From positions 1-8,380 of the forward strand of contig JALOSK010000077.1 of the NCBI GenBank assembly GCA_025458465.1: a stretch of 8,380 nucleotides of DNA, written 5' to 3'. Below, piece after piece: positions 1-8,380 of the stretch. Under the pieces are notes generated by a model, which was not told the DNA's origin, ran no database searches, and saw nothing but the letters and a program-made list of their open reading frames with translations. The position numbers and the translations under genes were made by a program. Position 1 is the stretch's first letter, and every line of letters starts with the position of its first letter. The DNA is from Sandarakinorhabdus sp. GTDB lineage: Bacteria; Pseudomonadota; Alphaproteobacteria; Sphingomonadales; Sphingomonadaceae.

Positions 1-2361
<2,361 letters not shown>

Positions 2362-2364
2362 TTT

Positions 2365-3063
2365 TCAGCCGTGGGCCTGCCGGGCGAGCAGCCCGCGCGC
2401 CACGCCCAGCGCGATCAGCCATTGCCCGCCGAAATAGCTGGCCCACACCAAGGCGCCATCCAGCTCCGGGCCGAGCAGCGTGCGACCGCCCATGCGGTAG
2501 ACGAGCAGCGTATCGGACAGCACGAAACCGATGGCGCCGATCGCCGCCATGCGTGGAAAGCGGCTCAGCCACAGGCTGCCTGCCATCCCGCACAGCAACA
2601 CGGCATAGATCATCGCCAGGCCATAGGGCAGCGACGCCGGCGTGAGCAGCGGCGGCATGAGGACACCGAAGGCCAGCAGCGCGGCCGCCAGAGCGCGATC
2701 TGCCAGCGTGGTGCCGCGCCGGCGATGGCGCAGATAGAAGGCGATGGCCACGACATGGCCGGCCGCGAAACTGCCGGCGCCGGCGATGAACAGGCCCGGC
2801 ACCTCCAGCAGCATGTCACCCAGGGCGCCCAGCGCCATCACCGCGGCCAGCCAGCGCGCACCGGTGGCCGGCAGTTGCAGGGCGGCCAGCGCGATCAGCG
2901 CGACGCCGCTGCCCTTCACCACGATATTGGCCGGTATCCCCAGCAGCGGCGCCAGCAGCAGATAGGCAAGCCCGGCCAGCAGCGAGGCCGCCATCGGCAG
3001 GCGGAATCGCAAGGGCAGGCCGGAGATCGGCAGCAGGGCGGCCATTGCGGTCATGACGCGCAT
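2365..3063 (-). CDS. YhhN/TMEM86-family membrane protein, putative lysoplasmalogenase
   Basis: A 232-aa, very hydrophobic protein with about eight predicted membrane segments (roughly residues 23-42, 45-63, 71-87, 91-110, 123-140, 145-166, 172-190 and 203-223). It fits the YhhN/TMEM86 family, whose characterised members hydrolyse the vinyl-ether bond of lysoplasmalogens in the membrane. Supporting family-like features are Lys50 in the second helix, the GD pair with Asp83, a GSFAAGH stretch with His103, the SD pair with Asp184 (the two aspartates sit where the family's presumed catalytic acids lie), and YFGGQWLIAL near the C-terminus. The Lys is followed by Gly where many homologues have Pro. 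The start at 3061-3063 gives the longest reading; ATGs at codons 4 and 7 are alternatives, and no strong Shine-Dalgarno sequence decides between them. A LexA-box-like motif ends one base before this start codon. Family membership is fairly sure; the substrate is not. Confidence 0.85.
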   Translation of the reverse strand: MRVMTAMAALLPISGLPLRFRLPMAASLLAGLAYLLLAPLLGIPANIVVKGSGVALIALAALQLPATGARWLAAVMALGALGDMLLEVPGLFIAGAGSFAAGHVVAIAFYLRHRRRGTTLADRALAAALLAFGVLMPPLLTPASLPYGLAMIYAVLLCGMAGSLWLSRFPRMAAIGAIGFVLSDTLLVYRMGGRTLLGPELDGALVWASYFGGQWLIALGVARGLLARQAHG

Positions 3064-3064
3064 T

Positions 3065-3079
3065 GTTCACGTCTCGTTC
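3065..3079. promoter_or_regulatory. candidate LexA (SOS) box, GTTC-N7-GTTC
   Basis: The sequence GTTCACGTCTCGTTC is an exact match to GTTC-N7-GTTC, the direct-repeat operator known for LexA in Alphaproteobacteria. On the minus strand it reads GAAC-N7-GAAC and ends one base before the ATG of the lysoplasmalogenase-like gene, so bound repressor would cover that gene's ribosome-binding region. It lies about 165 bases upstream of the rightward gene. The spacer is not AT-rich as in many proven boxes, and eight fixed bases can match by chance, so this remains a candidate. Confidence 0.35.
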
Positions 3080-3100
3080 GCCAAGGGCAAGCGGTGACCG

Positions 3101-3125
3101 GCAAACTCACCTATTATTCATGTTG
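3101..3125. promoter_or_regulatory. AT-rich patch, candidate promoter region between divergent genes
   Basis: This is a short AT-rich island in an otherwise GC-rich intergenic region. It holds TATTAT (3112-3117) reading rightward and AATAAT (3118 to 3113) reading leftward, each one base away from the -10 consensus TATAAT. No good -35 hexamer sits at 16-18 bases in either direction. It could serve the leftward membrane-protein gene, the rightward TPR-like gene, or both. The assignment rests on position and composition only. Confidence 0.25.
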
Positions 3126-3230
3126 GGGGTGGCATGAAGCGGTCTCAGGCAGCGGCAGCAGGTCGCAGCCGAGTGTTGACGCCGCAAGGGTGACGGCTTA
3201 GCCCATCGGGGCAACGCCACACACTTGCCC

Positions 3231-3237
3231 GAGGGAG
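3231..3237 (+). promoter_or_regulatory. ribosome binding site of the 407-aa exported protein
   Basis: GAGGGAG, containing GGAG at 3234-3237, lies six bases before the ATG at 3244. This fixes the start of the exported protein, whose first residues form a signal peptide. Confidence 0.7.
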
Positions 3238-3243
3238 AATGAC

Positions 3244-4467
3244 ATGAGGTTTGCAGCCGCCGCACTGGCCCTGGCGCTGATGACCGGCACCGCGCTGGGC
3301 ACCGCCCCGGCCCTGGCCCAGAAGCAGGAAAAGCCCAAGCCGCCCAAGCTGTCCAAGCCGGTGATGGCGGTGGTGCAGGAAGTGCAGAAACTGCAGCAGG
3401 CTGGCGATCATGCTGGCGCCATCGCAAAGCTGGATGCCGCCCGCGAAGTGCCGCGCGCCGAGGCCGACGATGCCCTGATTCTCGCCAAGCTGAAGCTGTT
3501 TTCGGCGCAAACCCTGAAGGACAACGCCAAGCTTGAGGAAGGCCTGACCGAAGCTGTCGAGGCGCCGTCCATCAGCCCTGAGGAAAAGACCAACTTTTCC
3601 AAGTTCATCGCCGGCCTGTCGCTGAACCGCAAGGATTATCAGAAGTCGATCAAATGGTATGATTACTACCTGTCGCAGGTGCCAGGCGACATCGAGATGA
3701 CCGTGCAGGCCGCCAGCGCCTATGCCGCGATGAACGCCCGCCCGAAGGTGATCGAACTGCTCGGCAAGGCGATCAGCCTGCGCGAGGCCGCCGGCCAGAA
3801 GGGTGAGAAGACCTGGTATGCCTTCCGGGCCCAGGCCGCGATGGATGCCAACCAGAACGACCAGCTGCAATCGGCGCTGATCTCGTGGGTGAAGGCCTAT
3901 CCGGAACCCGACACCTTCAACAAGGCGATCGAGATCACCAAGCAGCGCGGCGGCAACATGGACAACAACCTGTTGATCGACTGGGGCCGCCTGATGTGGG
4001 CGGCCGGCGCCATGGCGACGTCCAACAATTATCTGGAATATGCCGATGCCGCCATCGATCGCGGGATGCCCAACGAAGCGGACATGGTGCTGAAGGAAGC
4101 GGTGGCCAAACAGCTGGTCGATCCGGCCAAGCCCAACATCAAGGAATTCATGGCCATTGCCGTGAGCAAGAATGCCGAGAGCAAGGCCGGCATCGCGTCG
4201 CTTGAGAAGGAAGCCGGCTCCAGCCCGCGCATCGCGCTGGTCGTGGCCGATACGCTGGCCAATCTGGGCCAGCACCAGAAGGCCGTGGGCTATTACAAGG
4301 GCCTGGTGGGCAACAGCGTGATCGATCAGGACACGGTGAACCTGCGCATGGGCGCCGCCCTGATGAAGCTGGGTGACAAGGCGGGCGCCAAGGCCGCGTT
4401 CGATGCCGTGAAGCCCGGCCCGCGTTCGGCCATCGCGCAATTCTACACGGTGCTGCTGGGCGGCTGA
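3244..4467 (+). CDS. exported TPR-like repeat protein of unknown function
   Basis: A 407-aa protein whose specific role I do not recognise. It opens with a clear Sec signal peptide: basic Arg2, an Ala/Leu-rich core and an ALA|Q cleavage site after residue 25, so it is probably periplasmic. A short Lys/Pro-rich linker (residues 27-39) follows. The rest looks all-helical, with TPR-like stretches at about 42-70 (QAGDHAGAIAKLDAA), 118-150 (GLSLNRKDYQKSIKWYDYYL), 329-357 (ADTLANLGQHQKAVGYYKGL) and 364-390 (GAALMKLGDKAGAKAAFDAV). It has no cysteine, as is common in exported proteins. The start is supported by a Shine-Dalgarno sequence six bases upstream. A strong intrinsic terminator 26 bases after the stop closes the unit, so it is probably monocistronic and separate from guaB. 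A scaffold or protein-interaction role is a guess from the repeat type. Confidence 0.88.
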   Translation: MRFAAAALALALMTGTALGTAPALAQKQEKPKPPKLSKPVMAVVQEVQKLQQAGDHAGAIAKLDAAREVPRAEADDALILAKLKLFSAQTLKDNAKLEEGLTEAVEAPSISPEEKTNFSKFIAGLSLNRKDYQKSIKWYDYYLSQVPGDIEMTVQAASAYAAMNARPKVIELLGKAISLREAAGQKGEKTWYAFRAQAAMDANQNDQLQSALISWVKAYPEPDTFNKAIEITKQRGGNMDNNLLIDWGRLMWAAGAMATSNNYLEYADAAIDRGMPNEADMVLKEAVAKQLVDPAKPNIKEFMAIAVSKNAESKAGIASLEKEAGSSPRIALVVADTLANLGQHQKAVGYYKGLVGNSVIDQDTVNLRMGAALMKLGDKAGAKAAFDAVKPGPRSAIAQFYTVLLGG

Positions 4468-6108
<1,641 letters not shown>

Positions 6109-6109
6109 T

Positions 6110-7258
6110 GTGACGCCTTCTGCACGCTTGCAGGCCGCCATCGAGATACTGGACCAGGTGATCGCGGCGACCCGCGATGCCGGCGCGGCGGCAGATACGG
6201 TGTTCCAGCGCTATTTCGCCAGCCGGCGCTATGCCGGATCGAAAGACCGGCGCGCGGTGCGCGATCTGGTGTTCGGCGCCATCCGCAGTGCCGGCGAGCG
6301 CCCCGAAAGTGGCCGCGCCGCCATGATCGGCCATGCCCGCGCCCAGGCCCCTGAATTGCTCGCGCTGTTTGGCGATGGCCCGCACGCGCCGGCCGCGCTC
6401 CAGGCCGGCGAGCCGGAAGCGGCGCCCGGCCTCGCCCCGGCCTGGCTGCGCGAGGCGCTTGGCGAACGCTTCGGCCCGGATGTGGATCGCCAGCTTGCGG
6501 CCCTGCTGGCCCGGGCGCCGCTGGATGTGCGGGTCAATGCGCTGAAGGCCGGCCGCGATGATGTGGCGGCGGCCCATCCCGATTGGATCTTGCTGCCGCG
6601 CACCGCTCATGGCCTGCGGCTGCCCACCGGCACACTGGTGGAACAACTGCCCGAATATCTGGCCGGCCAGATCGAGGTGCAGGATGAAGGCAGCCAGATG
6701 GCCGCTGCGGCGGTGGCCGCGCAACCGGGGGAACTGGTGGTTGATCTGTGCGCCGGAGCCGGCGGCAAGACGCTGGCACTGGCTGCCGACATGAAGGTGC
6801 AGGGCCGGCTGGTGGCCTGTGACACCGATCGCGCGCGGCTGTCGCAACTGGGCCCGCGCAGCGTGCGCGCCGGTGCCATCGGCATCGAACCGCGTTTGCT
6901 CGATCCCGGCCGCGAGGCGTCGGCGCTGGCCGATCTGGCCGGCCAGTGCGATGCCGTGCTGATCGATGCCCCCTGTTCGGGCAGCGGCACCTGGCGGCGC
7001 AACCCGGAAAGCCGCTGGCGGCTGACGCCCGACCGGCTGGCGCGGCTGATCGCCACGCAGGCGCAGCTGATCCGCCTGGGCGCCAGCCTGCTGCGGCCCG
7101 GCGGCCGGCTTGTCTATGTTGTCTGCTCGCTGTTGCCCGATGAAGGCGAGGCACAGCTGGCCGGGCATGATGGCCTTGCGCCGTGGACCAGCCGGGTGCT
7201 GACCCCGGCCGATGATGGCTGCGACGGCTTTTTCATCGCGCAGACAGCCAGGCTCTGA
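6110..7258 (+). CDS. RsmB/NOP2-family rRNA (cytosine-C5) methyltransferase
   Basis: An S-adenosylmethionine-dependent RNA m5C methyltransferase of 382 aa, most like RsmB (Sun/Fmu), which modifies C967 of E. coli 16S rRNA. The N-terminus (about 1-75, with KDRRAVRDLVFGAIR) fits the NusB-like RNA-binding region but is shorter than in the 429-aa E. coli protein. The Rossmann core starts near residue 205. It has the SAM loop LCAGAGGKT (213-221), motif IV DAPCSGSGT with Cys289 needed for product release, and motif VI VCSLLPDE with nucleophile Cys339; this two-cysteine arrangement defines the family. The start is GTG at 6110, one base after the guaB stop, with no clear Shine-Dalgarno sequence, so translational coupling to guaB is likely. 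An ATG at 6108 is followed at once by TGA and is not usable. The exact target base cannot be read from sequence, so no symbol is given. Confidence 0.93.
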   Translation: MTPSARLQAAIEILDQVIAATRDAGAAADTVFQRYFASRRYAGSKDRRAVRDLVFGAIRSAGERPESGRAAMIGHARAQAPELLALFGDGPHAPAALQAGEPEAAPGLAPAWLREALGERFGPDVDRQLAALLARAPLDVRVNALKAGRDDVAAAHPDWILLPRTAHGLRLPTGTLVEQLPEYLAGQIEVQDEGSQMAAAAVAAQPGELVVDLCAGAGGKTLALAADMKVQGRLVACDTDRARLSQLGPRSVRAGAIGIEPRLLDPGREASALADLAGQCDAVLIDAPCSGSGTWRRNPESRWRLTPDRLARLIATQAQLIRLGASLLRPGGRLVYVVCSLLPDEGEAQLAGHDGLAPWTSRVLTPADDGCDGFFIAQTARL

Positions 7259-7271
7259 TAGGAACAGGGGC

Positions 7272-7276
7272 AGGAG
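7272..7276 (+). promoter_or_regulatory. ribosome binding site that sets the start of the small TPR protein
   Basis: AGGAG lies seven bases before the ATG at 7284. The same frame is open upstream to an ATG at 7212 inside the methyltransferase gene, but starting there would bury the signal peptide behind 24 residues. The adjacent GTG at 7281 is a less likely alternative. Confidence 0.75.
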
Positions 7277-7283
7277 AGACGTG

Positions 7284-7772
7284 ATGCGCCTGACCCTGTT
7301 GTTGCCGATTGCCGTGCTGCTTGCGGCGCCTGCCACCGCCGCCCCGGTGCGTGATGATCAGTTGAAGCCGGTTTCCGTGCAGTTTGCCGCTGCCGGCGAA
7401 GCCGCGTTGGCGCAGGGCAAGGCGCAGGACGCCATCGACAGTTTCGAAGCCGCCCTGGCGGTGGATCCGCGCAATGTGGCCGCCTTTCGCGGCATTGCCG
7501 GCGCCTATGAGAAACTGGGCCTGCCGGGCAAGGCGGTGAAATATTATCGCGAGGCGCTGGCGCTCAACCCGTCGGACATCGCGGCGTTGGAAGGGCAGGG
7601 CCGGGCGCTGGTGGCGCGCGGTGCCACGGCGCGCGCGCAGATCAACGTCGCGCGCATCAAGGCGCTGTGCAAGGCCGATTGCAGTGCGGCAGCGCGCCTG
7701 GAAGGCGTGATTGCCAAGGGCGTCCAGCAGGCCGACGCAGCGCCGGCCAAGGTGGCCTCTCCCGGCAGTTAA
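7284..7772 (+). CDS. small exported tetratricopeptide-repeat protein
   Basis: A 162-aa protein of unknown specific function. A signal peptide (Arg2, a Leu-rich core, ATA|A or TAA|P cleavage near residue 19-20) predicts export to the periplasm. Two good TPR units follow at about residues 31-64 (GEAALAQGKAQDAIDSFEAA, ending VDP) and 65-98 (GAYEKLGLPGKAVKYYREAL, ending LNP), with the alternating small and aromatic residues typical of TPRs. A third, degenerate helical pair (about 99-145) contains Cys129 and Cys133 in CKADC, which could form a disulfide in the periplasm. The C-terminus is Ala/Lys/Pro-rich and probably disordered. It starts 25 bases after the methyltransferase stop with its own Shine-Dalgarno sequence and no terminator between, so it probably belongs to the guaB operon. 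Its stop overlaps that of the convergent rsmA. Confidence 0.88.
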   Translation: MRLTLLLPIAVLLAAPATAAPVRDDQLKPVSVQFAAAGEAALAQGKAQDAIDSFEAALAVDPRNVAAFRGIAGAYEKLGLPGKAVKYYREALALNPSDIAALEGQGRALVARGATARAQINVARIKALCKADCSAAARLEGVIAKGVQQADAAPAKVASPGS

Positions 7773-8380
7773 AGCCGCGCCGCGGCCCGCGCAAAGGCGG
7801 CCACCGGCACGGTTTCGGCCCGGGCTTCGGCCGCGATGCCTTCCGCTTCCAGCGCCTCCAGCGCACCGGGCAAGCCTTTCAGGCTGGCGCGCAGCATCTT
7901 GCGGCGTTGCCCGAAGGCGGCAGCGGTGAGCGCCGCCAGTTTCGCCGGAGACGCCGGCGCCACCGGCGCGCAGGGCACCAGGTGCACCACCGCCGAATCA
8001 ACCTTGGGGGCCGGCACGAAGGCCCGCGCCGGCACGTTCAGGGCAATCTTCGGGATGCTGCGCCACTGCGCCAGCACGGCCAGCCGGCCATAGGCGGCGC
8101 TGCCCGGCTGCGCGGTGATGCGCTGCGCCACTTCCTTCTGGAACATCAACGTCAGGCTGGCCCACCACGGCGGCCATTCCGGGCCATCAAGCCAGCCGGT
8201 GAACAGGGCGGTGCCGATATTGTAGGGCAGGTTGGCCACGATATGGGCGCCGTCGCCAGCCAGGGCGCGGGCGTCCACCGCCATCGCATCGCCGCCCACC
8301 ACCTGAAGCCGGCCATCGGCGGCGGCCGCCAGTTCGGCCAGTGCCGGCAGGGCGCGATCGTCCCGCTCCACGGCCACCAC
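7769..8380 (-). CDS. rsmA: 16S rRNA dimethyladenosine transferase, 5'-truncated by window edge
   Basis: RsmA/KsgA dimethylates two adjacent adenines (A1518 and A1519 in E. coli) in the last helix of 16S rRNA, a late checkpoint of small-subunit assembly. The visible 203 residues are the C-terminal three-quarters; about 65-70 residues with the first SAM-binding motif lie beyond 8380, and the GTG at the edge is an internal Val codon. Counting from the edge, Glu5 (VERD) is the likely SAM ribose-binding acid, Asp31 (GDAM) contacts adenine, and the catalytic motif NLPYN is at 50-54 (8219-8233). FQKEVAQRI, AYGRLAVLAQW and PKVDSAVVHLVP follow, then the C-terminal helical domain with GQRRKMLRASLKGL. 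The Trp-rich GPEWPPWW before FQKE is longer than in E. coli. Its TAA overlaps the stop of the convergent TPR gene. Confidence 0.95.
   Translation of the reverse strand: MVAVERDDRALPALAELAAAADGRLQVVGGDAMAVDARALAGDGAHIVANLPYNIGTALFTGWLDGPEWPPWWASLTLMFQKEVAQRITAQPGSAAYGRLAVLAQWRSIPKIALNVPARAFVPAPKVDSAVVHLVPCAPVAPASPAKLAALTAAAFGQRRKMLRASLKGLPGALEALEAEGIAAEARAETVPVAAFARAAARL

Noticed and set aside
3093..3111. Dyad GGTGA-N9-TCACC as a possible CRP/FNR-type operator.
   Set aside because: Half-sites resemble GTGA/TCAC but the spacing is not the six bases between them that CRP-type sites need, and a 5-bp dyad is easily due to chance.
2371..3201. A plus-strand open frame of 276 codons opposite the YhhN-family gene.
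   Set aside because: It is Gln/Arg/His-rich and low in hydrophobic residues with no motif, while the minus strand has a coherent eight-helix membrane protein.
3176..3204. TTGACG (3176-3181) as a -35 element with TAGCCC 17 bases downstream as a -10.
   Set aside because: The -35 match is good but the -10 matches only two of six bases, so I do not call a promoter from it.
7212..7283. A 24-residue N-terminal extension of the small TPR protein from an ATG inside the methyltransferase gene.
   Set aside because: It would place the signal peptide internally, and a good AGGAG stands before 7284.

Overview
The window is an ordinary stretch of bacterial chromosome carrying housekeeping genes. The sequence is GC-rich, and the proteins resemble those of Alphaproteobacteria, most likely Sphingomonadales. 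The signs are a GyrA with an extra segment in its C-terminal domain, an RsmB-type methyltransferase directly behind guaB, and small exported TPR proteins. The lineage is my inference from recognising the proteins; no search was run. I see no tRNA, rRNA, insertion sequence, phage gene, CRISPR array or sign of recent transfer, and no clear undescribed system.

Layout, left to right. The 3' nine-tenths of gyrA (1-2361, + strand) enters from the left edge, starting about 19 codons before the catalytic tyrosine. It converges, with a 3-nt gap, on a YhhN/TMEM86-family membrane protein (2365-3063, - strand). A 180-nt divergent intergenic region (3064-3243) holds an AT-rich promoter-like patch and a GTTC-N7-GTTC motif identical to the alphaproteobacterial LexA-box consensus. 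It leads rightward into a 407-aa exported, TPR-like protein (3244-4467), which ends at a strong intrinsic terminator (4494-4532).

Next comes a tight co-directional cluster: guaB (IMP dehydrogenase, 4603-6108), an RsmB/NOP2-family rRNA m5C methyltransferase (6110-7258, 1 nt after guaB) and a 162-aa exported TPR protein (7284-7772). It probably forms one operon linking GTP synthesis with ribosome maturation. On the right, rsmA/ksgA (7769 to beyond 8380, - strand) converges on it, and the two genes share a TTAA that encodes both stop codons. Two 16S rRNA methyltransferase genes therefore lie within about 0.5 kb of each other.

The most checkable points of interest are the LexA-box match in front of the lysoplasmalogenase-like gene, the shared TTAA stop, a Gly-rich insertion in the first CBS domain of GuaB, and the two exported TPR proteins of unknown function that flank guaB-rsmB. 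No gene-free stretch exceeds 300 bases.
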